Part shown: positions 13,001-24,073 of the stretch, piece by piece
Position numbering within the stretch: position 1 is the stretch's first letter
Layout of the letters: each line of letters begins with the position of its first letter
Assembly (NCBI GenBank): GCA_028565635.1
Contig: JAOXYB010024734.1
Coordinates: forward strand, 1-62,697
Reading direction: 5' to 3'
Source: Phoronis ovalis
Lineage: Eukaryota; Phoronida; Phoronidae
DNA length: 62,697 nucleotides
Notes under the pieces: model-generated
What the model was told of the DNA's origin: nothing
Databases searched by the model: none
The model's input: only the letters and a program-made list of their open reading frames with translations
Program-made: the position numbers and the translations under genes

Positions 13001-16000
13001 ACCGTATGAATTGCAAAGTCGAATGATGTCTTTATTTTCGCATGTCGTTGAATTTCTGAAAAGAACAAACCAAATTAGCTTGATCGAATTTTGGTATGTT
13101 TACTGTGCACTAACTTAACAGCATCTGCTGAGTATAATGCAATTTTTTTGCAAGAAAAAAAAAGTTAAGCGGCCTATTATTGTTTTGCACATTTTAGACA
13201 CGATATAAACTTCTGATTCCATTTTCATTGATTTTATTGAAAATTGAAAGAGTCTCGAGTAATTGTATAAGCCCAAACGTTTTACTGCAACTGCTCCTTA
13301 TTTTAGCATTTTTTTACAATTACCAAAACGCTTTGATAATGTCGAATATATTAAAATAGTTTATATACCTTCTTAATATGCCAGAAGGTATTGAGGTATA
13401 AAAGAATCTGCTGGCGGCAGCTTCAAAGGTCGATGAAACTTCTGGTTGTAGCTGAGGCTTGTAACCTTCATAAGGGGAGATTTCTGGTTCATCCAGGACA
13501 GCGGGAAGCCATTCATTAACAATTATGTTCTACAAGGAAGAGATAATCGGCTCATGTCACATTCAATGTTAATTTCTAATTTTTCTTGTAAAATCTTATT
13601 TGGGAGTCATTGGCTTAATGTTTTTTTCATTAAATATCACATGTTAGCTTTTGATTTATTTTGTTAATTTAATAGAAGCTGTCACGACATTGTTTTCTCA
13701 TATTTTCATAACCTTTCATCTGTTTACTTAGATATAAACAGTAGCTCATGCCAACAACAGAACTGTTTATAAATTTCAAAACATCTAATTCCTCACGTTT
13801 TGAAATCCTTACCTGCATTACTGCTATAACCCATCTTCTTGCCATGTGGAAGAGTTTCTCATCACTATAATGAGGGAACATTTTTACATACTGTTGCGCC
13901 ACGTGGTTATGGTATCTAAACCACATTGTACCAAGAGCTAGGAGTGGTGGACTTTCATGACTGTGTGGATCACCGAACACTTAAATAAAGCGACATAACA
14001 AATTATTTTAATTGTCAGTTTTATTAAAATTAAAACATATCAAGGAAATGTCGTTTCTTTTATCCAAAATACGCGGCTACATAAACGATTTGCCCTTTAG
14101 CATATGAAAACTTATTAAAATGCAAAACAATGTGTGGCAGGTGTCCGATTAGAGTAACCTGTAAACTAGACATTCTCACTAAAAATTGAGATTTATTATG
14201 ACTAGAAAAATATAAGTATACAAAGCCAAAAATGGGCCAAGCGTAAGTAGGCTTCTATCTGAAATTTGAAACAATCGTATTGTAAAGTTACCATATTATA
14301 ATTCAAAATGGTCGTCACTTACTCATCATGTTACTCGGCTTGTTAACTTTATGTTCCACTGGACTTGGAAGATTTCTCAAAGGTATTCCTTGACGATTTG
14401 GGGCCGGGTAGATTCCTTCATCGTTCCATGATGATAACATGCCTTCTTTGTAGGAACGTAAGACGTGTGTTATAACTCCACCACGACCATAAATGAAACT
14501 ACCATCAATCCAGCTGGTCACACGATTAATCTAAAAATGAATATCTGTGTAGTATCATTTTCCAACAGCTGATCAGAGTTTAGAAGCTAGATATGCGGTT
14601 AATTTTAAGAACAAAGTTTACTATAATTTTAACTGAAACCATAGTAATTTCACATGTAATGATTATATACCAGTACTAATAAGAATACCTGTTTTCGTGG
14701 GTTATTCAAAGACTGTCCAGTTTTTCTGTCATATTGCGCTCTCTCAAAAGGCAGTTTGTGATGAGGACGAAAATCGGTATCATTCTCAGGTACTTCAATG
14801 AATAGCACTTCTGCTGGACATACGGGCGTAGAAGAATCTGTGACCTCCAAGCCTACCATTTGACCTATGAAAACAAATAAAATAACGCATTGTGTTGGAA
14901 GTACAGGGCCTTTTCCAAAAGGGGGTGCATTTGTAGTGTTTTTAGAATAAAGCGTGCGTACAAACTGAGGTGTTTTTCATTATAATAATAAAAAAGTGTT
15001 ATGACGCCGTTCCACCTATTTTTGCTTTTTTTAATTACTTCTTATAATTTTATACAAACTGAAGTAAATGAGAATCACAGATTTTGAACCGCAGATGACA
15101 TCAAGTGGGCATTCGTGCTGAAACCAGTTACATGCCCCGCTTACAACATTGTTGTGCGTATACCATTTGAAATTAATACGTAGAACGCACCATTAATTTC
15201 CCTTACTAATTACTTACTGAAAAATGCAAATAATGTTGTCCTGCCCATTAATGAATGCTCTGAGCTGCTGCCGTTAAATAGCATATTACTGACAAAGCGA
15301 GCATTAGGACGGTGTTCTTGCGCTTGGTACGTGGCATCTTCGTATTTAGTCGGCACCATATTGAAATACTGTTGACCTGAAACAAACGTTTAAATTCAAG
15401 AACATTTAGCAACTACTGATGGCTAATTCTGTCCAGCCACGTCTGTCTGAAAAAAAAGATATGTACAATAAACTTGGCGATGACGTGATTTACTATGTTC
15501 GTGTACGATGTCTAGTAGCAGTTCTCACGTAACACGCATGCGTTGTCAAGTTTTCCTAAAAGAAAGTTGCTTTGTTGCAGTTTCTATACGCATGTAATAG
15601 ACACAAGTCCGCTATTGTGAAATCATAACATTACACATGAATATACCGGGACATGTAATAAATATCAACCCAGTCAAACCCTTTTTATTCAAGATTAAAT
15701 ATGATCAGGATCAGGATCAGGAATTTTAAGTCATATAAAAAAGACCAGCTAAAATATACTGAAATAATAACAATTAAAAACTGATATTTTTATATAAGTG
15801 AGAAAATTTACCTGCAGTTCCCCATTGTACATTTGCTAAGTTATTAAACCAGCCATCAACTCTGTAAGTTTCTTTATCAAATTCTAAAATAAAACGCGAC
15901 CGTGTGTATTAGCGTTAACATTCATGATTTATAACTTAAAATTGTTTTTAAGTAATGAAAAGCCAAAGAGTGACGTTTTTGTATTACATTTATGTGTACA

Positions 16001-16289
16001 TTGTACTTTGTAAGTATTCTTTTGCCTTAAAACGTGTACAAAATATTACATTGACTATATGATTACGCTGTTGCATAAATTTTACAGCTATAAATGAGCT
16101 ATTTCGTGAAGTTTACGAAATTTAAATTGCTAGTTGTTCCAAACAATGTTGAAGTTTATTTTTAGAAGCCTGAGAAGCATTTTACCTAAAATTACGTGAG
16201 ATTACACGAATTTCATTAAGTTACCTACCTGCGTAAGTCGGGGATGTACAAAAAAGTCCAAGAAAAATACAATGGACTATCAAATTCAT
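3190..16289 (-). CDS. Duox: Dual oxidase, paralog 1 (28 coding exons, 1488 aa)
   Basis: Predicted plasma-membrane or ER enzyme that oxidises cytosolic NADPH and releases hydrogen peroxide outside the cell. Seen in order: a signal peptide (about residues 1-20, hydrophobic IFLGLF core, cleavage near TYA/E); a peroxidase-like domain (about 25-560) with WFRYHN; a first transmembrane helix (about 578-600); two canonical EF-hands ([12 protein letters not shown] near 818, [12 protein letters not shown] near 854); a six-helix NOX core with paired haem histidines (AFHK, then TAVHIIGH; THK, then LLILHG); the FAD motif HPFTLTS near 1255; the NADPH motif GGGIGVTP near 1322; FSCGPPG near 1455; and the C-terminal ENF typical of the family. 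The length matches known Duox (about 1500). The start at 16289 has A at -3 and gives the signal peptide. An AATAAA on the minus strand (3185-3190) overlaps the stop region, so the 3'UTR could be very short, or a distal site may be used. No frame break is seen. Confidence 0.95.
7331..10235 (-). other. Duox: Duox paralog 1: first TM helix, linker and EF-hand exons 13-19
   Basis: Coding exons: 10092-10235, 9796-9918, 9332-9537, 8731-8916, 8120-8342, 7760-7853, 7331-7570. Exon 13 ends and exon 14 begins inside the first transmembrane helix ([13 protein letters not shown] then [12 protein letters not shown]); exon 14 then gives a strongly basic juxtamembrane stretch ([12 protein letters not shown]). 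Exons 15 and 16 form the pleckstrin-like linker region of Duox (PRTVEI, VPKEYDL, KRQE). Exons 17 and 18 carry both calcium-binding loops with all coordinating positions present. Exon 19 holds a degenerate third helix-loop-helix (WFESAG) and a Lys/Pro-rich tail. I found no second candidate for exon 14 here, unlike paralog 2. Confidence 0.9.
10814..16289 (-). other. Duox: Duox paralog 1: signal peptide and peroxidase-domain exons 1-12
   Basis: Coding exons in transcript order: 16229-16289, 15812-15883, 15218-15376, 14689-14864, 14323-14530, 13813-13979, 13369-13529, 12992-13055, 12543-12645, 11685-11851, 11202-11374, 10814-10938. Each is bounded by AG/GT and the phases join without a slip. The haem-proximal histidine is kept (exon 6, [13 protein letters not shown]). 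The distal motif usual in animal haem peroxidases (Q-x-[IV]-D-H-D) is replaced by SQMVGLEV across exons 3-4, so the catalytic distal histidine and the Asp that forms a covalent haem link are missing. The same change is present in paralog 2. Exon 10 carries GRDFG, conserved in the family. The exon 8/exon 9 split is absent in paralog 2. Exon boundaries were read by eye; small shifts are possible but each tested boundary kept frame. Confidence 0.9.
12356..12490. repeat. 43-bp minisatellite, three copies, in a Duox paralog 1 intron
   Basis: Units begin at 12356, 12399 and 12442 with CTGTACC and contain ATGTCTCATTGTGTGTACCC; a 6-bp partial copy follows. It lies in the intron between the exons at 11685-11851 and 12543-12645. 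Confidence 0.88.
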
Positions 16290-16331
16290 TGTTAATCGAT
16301 CCTGATGGTTTAATCAGAATACGTCAATTGC
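16290..16331 (-). other. 5' untranslated end of Duox paralog 1 coding exon 1
   Basis: Upstream of the start codon the exon continues to a good acceptor (minus strand TGTTGCAG, then GC), so the first exon of the mRNA is noncoding and lies further upstream. Confidence 0.6.
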
Positions 16332-17850
16332 CTGCAACACAAAATGAACATTGTTAACATATAACAACTTGATTTATGCAAGAGATATCATAAGCCCCTC
16401 AGAGCCTGACTTTTATCCCACACCCCCTGTCATAAGGCAATCAAAGTATCTCGTAATATTATATAGTAGTGAGTACGTATGGTGAATGGTAGCAAAGATT
16501 TAAATATAGGCAACGTGACAATCATCAGTAGTATTGTCACTGTTAAAGACAAAACATAGGTTTCATAGATATTATAAAGCTAATGTCCTTCAAGTTGTTT
16601 GGAATCAATGTTAGGATAATTATATAGTTATAAAAAATGCTTGCTGTATGTACATTCATGTAATATCGAAGTAAACAGAGGGTATTAACATAATTTTTAA
16701 TTTAATTTAAAAATTTATTTAAAAGCTTTTGAATTTCTAAACTGCTGATTTTCTAAAGTCTAAATTGTAGGGATAAAATTACTAAGAAGTTAAAAGTGCA
16801 CTCTGATGACAGATTAAATACCGTTAAATATATTCAAGTGTTCTTTTAAGTTAAAATGACGACGTCATCGGCTCTTAGTTCAATTTCTTAAAAAATCAGT
16901 CTGTGACCACAGTTAGTTTTTTATCACCACAACTGCTGGTACAGAACTGTGAAATAGACCATAGATCCTTTAATTACATGTTAACCCATTCATTTCGCTC
17001 TAAATTCATGTATACATCAATGACATGTAATATAATAAACTACATTATTAATTCTTAAGATATCTGTACTTCATTGTCCCATCTACTCGAAAATGATAAG
17101 TGAAAAACTAAACTAAATTTATTACCAAAACTAGTATAAAAAGTGAAAAAATTAACGTTATTTTCCCATTAATTTTTCTTTTCTGTTGTTCCAACAAGAT
17201 GGACGGGGTGGATACTAACTTCTAGGTACAAAATACTATTTTTAGAACAAATGCGAGAATGTCATCACGTAACAGCAAAGAGCTTCAACAAAGTTTCAAC
17301 TGGACATGGTAAAATCACGATGAGAAAGCAATTAAGAAAAGTGGATGCAGTTGACATTTTAGTACTGATATTGGGTGGACACTGATATTACACGAGGAGC
17401 ATCATGACTTGAACAACCACCATGACTATTACTGACAATCTTGCCGCAAGCATTTTATTGTTATTACTAAACAATAAAAACACGTACACTAGACAATGGT
17501 GCAGAAGTACGAAAATCATTCATCATTTTCATTGTTTATTCTAAAATCCCTCGATCACCCACTTTAAATGCTGCTTTGTAACAGGTCGATTTCATGCTGA
17601 CGAACAGTTTTTTTACCTTTGTTATTATAAGGCTATTTGTTAAATAACTGCAAATGACATACCTGTACATAGCTTTAGTTTTATCTCTTTATATACATAT
17701 GTACTGATAACACATTTTCATTTTCGTATTGAATGTGGTTTTACAATATACACAACCAGGACAAATATGTACATTCATACAATCACCAACAAATACTCCG
17801 GACTTACACATTAGCACTTAGTTTATATCCCTAAGACTTAAGAGATGAAG
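16332..17850. other. 5' flank/leader intron of Duox paralog 1, no coding features
   Basis: AT-rich with no long open frame. If the donor at 18540-18551 is real, this stretch is leader intron. Confidence 0.5.
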
Positions 17851-19595
17851 TGAGTGACTGGGTTCAACGCAATCTCTCGCGATCCATTCACTTAATCAAA
17901 AAACTATTAGGGGTAACAAAATTTCGGAGGATTACATAACAAATGTCTCATTACAGTTATGTTATATTACGGCGCAAGTAATTAAAATACATATGTCCGC
18001 GTCTCTCGGTCACACCTAATCTTTATGTACCAGTTTCCCGGTTTAAGCAATTTTTTATCCCTACGTCTGATACCTAAAATATTTTATGTTGCAAACTGAT
18101 AACTTGTATAGTTCTACCTTGCTCAAACGACCATGTAGTAACAACTTTAGTTTTTTGTCTAGGTTTTAAAAATTATATTCATTGGCAAAACAAGTAATAA
18201 CATTTTCATATAAAAGTATCTTTTGCAATGTTACAACAAATATTACAATTTTAATTTATTTTATTCTTCTGCGCCAATATTACGCATCTCCAGGTTTAAG
18301 ATTTCTCCGCTTTATAGGAATTAGATGGCCATTCATAATTTTAATTTTAAATTAATAATTTTAATAATCTTATTGACAAATTTATTAGATTACATTAATT
18401 GTCTATTGCTTGTTTTTATTGGAAAACTATAAGCAGACACATTAATAGCATTTCCACAATTAAATTGGAAAATAAATTGTAGGATGAACCGATAAAATAT
18501 AAAAGATTGTTTTTAAAACTAGAAACATATGTATTAGAAACTTACCTTTAATGGCTAAATCTGTATGGTGACTTTACTACTACTGCAATGTCAGCTAATG
18601 TATCAATTACAGCATGCAAAAAGATGCAACCTCTGGACAGTGCGTTGTTAAAATGATCATTAAATATATCATTCGTTGGTTATAGCAAAGTTGAACACTA
18701 GAGTGATCATACAACTTACGTAAACGGCTACGGATGAATTGCAAAATTTCTAAAGCTAGACGTCAGAGCATCTTGTGATAAATTCGGGGGTTACTTTAAA
18801 TCACTGAACCATTGTTGCAGTAAATTATCTCTTTCCAAGACTAGGAAATAGCATTGCACAATTTTAAAATGCAATTCATTTAACTGTTGTTTTTTATATT
18901 AAGTTTTTTTTCTTGAAAAAGTTCAGTTAACTTACTTCACAGAGTTTCCAAAACCATTTCAGTATATTTGAATCAGTAGTGCATACCAAATCAGTATCAT
19001 TTCTGACAATGCAAGAGTCCTGTATTCTTATTTACGGCCATGCAAAATGTCTCACGAGGTTTTGCAATGTTAAACACAAGTAAAACGCAAGGTAAATGTA
19101 GATATTTCTGAAAATTATGCCAATATACCTAGATCTCATTGTTAGTAAGCTCTGTTGCAAATTTCATGAAATGTAGATCGCTAGTTTTTTTATAGTGAGA
19201 TTATTTTTGAAATCCAGCAAAACGTTAAGTGAGATTACGTCTAAATAAGTAAACTCAACACTAAATATGGAGGATTTCCTTTACCATGTACAGAAAACAA
19301 ATGTTTGTATATACGGTCGTTTGAGTGACCATACATGTGATCAGTTTGGAATTTTAGGTATCAGACGTATGTAAAAAAAAATTTTAGAAAGTACTGCGAT
19401 AACCGAGAAACTAATATTTAAAGATTAGGTGTGATCGCAAGACATGGACATGTGTATTTCAATTGCATGCGTCAGAATATAGCTCAAGTGTAATGAGATA
19501 TTTGTTAAGTAACCCCCCGGAATTTTGTTACCCCTAATAGTTTTTTGATTAAGTGAATGGATCGTGAGAGATTGCGCGTAAAACCCAATCACTCA
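17851..19595. mobile_element. Foldback (long inverted-repeat) element
   Basis: Two inverted arms of about 285 bp, 17851-18133 and 19314-19595, share TGAGTGA ends, AATCTCTC(G/A)CGATCC and AAAAAACTATTAGGGGTAAC in opposite orientation, plus matching blocks (GGTATCAGACGTA, GGTCGTTTGAG). The interior has no open frame for a transposase, so it is a non-autonomous element. Arms differ by substitutions and indels, so it is not recent. No clear target-site duplication is seen. Confidence 0.75.
18546..18720 (-). other. Possible noncoding first exon of Duox paralog 1
   Basis: A strong minus-strand donor (TTAAAG then GTAAGT) lies at 18540-18551, 2.2 kb upstream of the acceptor of the coding first exon. 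It is a candidate end of the noncoding first exon; the upstream limit given is arbitrary. It sits inside the loop of the foldback element at 17851-19595, so if real, the element contributes the promoter or leader. Only the donor is seen. Confidence 0.25.
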
Positions 19596-21734
19596 GGCGT
19601 GGCTCCGACTGTGATTCGTTGAAGAAGTAACTAATTGGAATGAATTAAAAAAAATAATTTCATTCTGAAGAACATTCCCAAAGAGCATCCAAATTATTAT
19701 TGTGTGCTGACGACTGTAAGCCTGCGAAAGCATCACACATTGAAGAGAACATTAGAAGAGAACATTGGAATTCACTGTTTTCGAATCGAAAAGGTAAGAC
19801 AAACAAATATACTATGTATGATTTGCATTTTATTTCGTAAAGTAAGCTCTCTTTTTTTGTACAAATACTCCTTGTTTATCCGTTTTCTCATAGACCAGCA
19901 CCATTGTTACGCGATTAATATCTTTTCTGTACAGTTTCACATTTATTTCTTAGTAGCGAAGTAACATGTAACACTTATAAAACTATAAAACTCGTATCAA
20001 TTCTTATAAAATTTAAAATAGGTATATATGGAGGTAAACTAGTTTAATCGCGCCCTTATAAAAATAATTAGATCATTTGTTTTGCAAATATCGTATTCGG
20101 TAGAGCCATGAAAATATAAATAGCTATATAGCTTAAAGCAAAAAAAATAAAAACGCGCAGTAGAATTGTTTTTAAAAATGTATACATAATCTATATACAT
20201 TGCAATGATAGATGTCACATAGAGAAAATGATGAGATACAATATGCGGTTGGAAAGAAAAAGTATTTCTATTATTCATAATTGGAAAGAATAAATATTTC
20301 TATTACTATTAATAATAATAATTACATAATACCGGACAATTACTAAACTACTAATTGTAGAGCTTCTTCATTTTAAGGCAAAAAAAAAGAATTAAAAAGG
20401 TTTCTAAAGGTTTCTCTACAGGTTAAAAAAGTGAATGGGTAAGCTTAGAGTGCTAGTTATATTTTCTGCTTCGCTTCGTTTTGGATGATCATTATTTAAC
20501 GTGACAGTTATATTAAAATTAATGATGACAAGGCGATACATTAACTATTGCGGTTGTTTGGTTGGATAGGTATGAATAAATGGGGTGATTATGGAATTAT
20601 GGAACACAATTGATTAAGCTGAAAATGCTAGTTTATTACATGAATATATAACTGTTCATTTTGATGTACATGTATTAATAAATTAACTTTTTCTTAGTTT
20701 ATAAAGTATATTTATATATCTGTGATATAATTGGTCATTGGGTGTGGACAAAGGCGAGTTAATGACGCAACGTACCATGTATTGTTATATATGCCATGTT
20801 GTAATGTCCATGTTGCTTTTTTTTGGAAGTAAATAATTATGCAAATTAAGTCTAGAATTTAAATTAGTATATAAAAATATGCCTTTGATAACTTTTCCGC
20901 TATTTGATTCTTGTCATTACTTATGCATTGTGTAGAGTAACCTCTGACGTCACATTTCATGTCAGCGCGTAATTTCCTAGTAGTCATATCCCAAAAATGA
21001 TAATATAACTTTGCAAAATCACGTCACATCTTTGAACTAGAGTTACCACTTAAGTAAAGATAGTATATTATTTTTTGAAAAAAAGAGAGCAAACTTTTTA
21101 GTTGATCAATTTAGAAGTAAGAAAACTGCTTGTTTATCCAGCTGTGCATAAAGGCGCTTTACAACCTATGAATCTGCAGTTTCAATTATTCAAGAAAACA
21201 AGTTTTATTTACAAGATTTAGGAAAAGGTGTTTTATATTAAAACGTGACTCACGACATTTGCTCATAATTCAGACCCAGGCATTATGGAAGTACTTTTGC
21301 AGTGTTGTGGTCGATAGACGGCTTCTCGAGGATGAGTGACTTTGTACGTCATTTACACTGTAGCTGATTGATGTGTGTCCCGTTAACGAATTTTTGCTTG
21401 AGCAATATTCATTGTATCTTTAAAATTATACATATGAGCTGACACCCAGCACACGCAGTAGGATATTTTAAAATACGTAGGGCGCGTGATCAGAGCATTA
21501 TAAATAGAGTTTTTCAATAATGCATTCGCCATTAAAACAGTACATTTTGTATCTGTGATTCCATCAGCACATCAATGGCTACATTCTACATTCATAGGCT
21601 ACATTCTAAAACTTGATCATTCCACGCGCAGTGCAAGTCTATAACACAGAATATATGGCATCAGCAACCAATAGCCCTAGCCAATAGAAGTCTCTACTGT
21701 AGGGGCTGAATGTACATATAATGCGCTCAGCGTG

Positions 21735-21840
21735 TTAATAAGCATTTTCTCTCTCCTTTTTTTGACCCCTGACAGCCATGGGGACATTTTCATTTCAAAG
21801 TGAATATAATTTCACACAAAATGAGAGAAATCACAATTTG
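21735..21840 (+). repeat. Dispersed repeat, copy 1
   Basis: Shares CAGCCATGGGGACAT and a following block ending CACAATTTG with the opposite-strand copy at 53930-54040; similarity continues weakly to its right. Confidence 0.7.
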
Positions 21841-21979
21841 AAAATGTAATTTTGTATAAAAATTTTGGGGGGTTATTTCTGGAGTTCAGCAAATTCAATC
21901 ACAGCCAATAAAGTGACGTACATCTTTATTTGTTATTAAACTGATACTGAGCAGGTCTTCTAACTGTAATGTGCACGAA

Positions 21980-22122
21980 CAGTCATTTCTGCGTACTCGC
22001 GCACATTTCTAGGACCACGACGGATGGATTTCCGGAGACACGGACGATTTTGGAAAATAATAATATTCGTTGAGTCCGGAATCCATCTCCTGGTCATGGA
22101 CACGAGTACGCGGAAATGACAG
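21980..22122. repeat. Hairpin element (inverted repeat, about 140 bp)
   Basis: The ends CAGTCATTTCTGCGTACTCG and CGAGTACGCGGAAATGACAG are near-perfect reverse complements, and further matches (GATGGATT..CCGGA) extend inwards around an A/T-rich loop. MITE-like in size; no coding capacity. Confidence 0.75.
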
Positions 22123-22960
22123 TCATGGTAGGAGGAATTTCAGTCAGAAAATTGACGATGGTTAGTCAGCGAGGATGGATGAGAATTTAAGTTTAGATAG
22201 GACCCTGGTACTATGTCTTAGTCATTATAGCTTCCTGCTTGCTGTCATGGTGATGGAATTTTCATGTTTATGATCACGTATACCTCTCTCAATTATATAT
22301 ATAAGAAAAACAACAAAGGCGATTATAAACTGTAAACGAAACTTATACAAAATAGTGTATTATAGATGGGATGGACGGTATTATACGAAAAAAATGTACA
22401 CAACTTATCCAAGAAGACCGCAGTCGGTCACCACCACTCACTCTGTTAATGCATCAGTAAGATATTACCATTAATTACAAATAGGTAGTGACTCAAGTAA
22501 CCTAGACCTGCCCGGCCAAGACAACTATAAAAGTTTCAACATAAATCATTAGGGAAAACATCCACAGCACATAATATCATATTTTGAGTATGTACATATG
22601 CTTTACAACGACAAATACCACTCTTATAGCCTGGCTGTTTAAAATGAAAAATTTATCAAATTTGTTTTAATCATTAAAGTAACATTTTCAAAAAATCATT
22701 TTAAACTTTACTTATACCATTCTCACCCCAATAACCGAACCACAGTCATATACCACTGTCTCTCCTGGTGCTGACTGATAGTAGTCAAAACTAAGAAATG
22801 GTTGTGATATTTAGACATAAAACTACATGCGTAAAATTCAAAATAACTAAGAAATATTTGAAACAAGACGTAAATTGTATTAAATTTCTTCCTTAATTTG
22901 ATATTATTAAAATCACTATAAATAAAAAAATCTGGTTAATTCTGACATTTATAAAAAGAG

Positions 22961-23033
22961 CAGTCTGAATAAATCCAGCGTTCCATTCGTCCACAACTAA
23001 CAAACATTATAACGGCTGGATTTATTCAGATTG
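22961..23033. repeat. Short inverted repeat
   Basis: TCTGAATAAATCCAGC is repeated in reverse complement 35 bases away, giving a 16-bp stem. Confidence 0.8.
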
Positions 23034-24073
23034 ACAATGATAACAGCATTACAAAAACACAAGACATAAGACAAAAAGGCACCGTATTTTGTAGAAATTA
23101 CCATCCTAGAATACAATTGCGCCCAAAATTTAATGTACATATCTAAGAGTTCCTGTATTGACAACTGGGAATGTGTCACAGACTGAATGTGTCATTGTTT
23201 TGAAGTTGATTTTCGACAGATCTGGCCCGGGGGTTATCGTGACAATTTTATACCCTGATAACGTTCACACCTGTAGCCAAATGAGATGTAATGTCCACTG
23301 GATAACTGACGAGCTATTTCTGCTGTCTGTCCTTATAAACCTATATTTCTACCTGACAGCTTCATCGAAGTATAGAGGATCTTGCATAATATTATCTTTA
23401 TAAAAGCGAGAGACCGCCAAAGATTCCATGTATATTTTGCAGTCTAGCCAATGTAATAAGAAATTAGTATTTTAATTGAAAATGTGTAAATAGACGTTTT
23501 TATTTTCATTACATTGCAGGCTCATGTATCAAATTCAAATAGCCATATGCATGCAATCAATATACAATTTGATTCAATCAAATAATAACACAATAATAAC
23601 ATTAAACATATTTTATTCTCGACCCAAAAACCTTAACCTTAAATAATTTCTAATAAAAAATATATTTTCCATTGTTGTGCCGCGATTTAGTTTTGGTTAA
23701 CCATGGATTTGTAAACAGTATGCAATTATTTTATAGTTCGCTTCTTATAATGCCGAAGGGAACTTCTTTTTCAGTTGCTATGGACACAAACGGAATATGG
23801 TGTAGCAATTCATTTTGATTTAGTTTTCCTATCATTCCCTGTCAAAGCTCATTTATAGCCTTTAATGCCAGCCAGTTTCTTCACCTCCAGACACCAGCGC
23901 AACTTCTTATAAATCGTAATCATCTATTAATGTTTTCCTTTACAAACTATTTTTGTTATGTATATGAACTGGCATCTTGGAAATTGGCTAAATAACTCAA
24001 TAAATCAGTTAGTCACTCAAGCTCACTGCAAGGCATGTACCATAATAAAATTTAATTATTTCAAGCAGCTTTT

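Larger units (their letters stand above)
19596..24073. other. Intergenic DNA between the two Duox genes
   Basis: No gene found on either strand. It holds a hairpin element at 21980-22122, a dispersed repeat at 21735-21840 and a short inverted repeat at 22961-23033. The paralog 2 3'UTR should lie at the right end. Confidence 0.55.
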
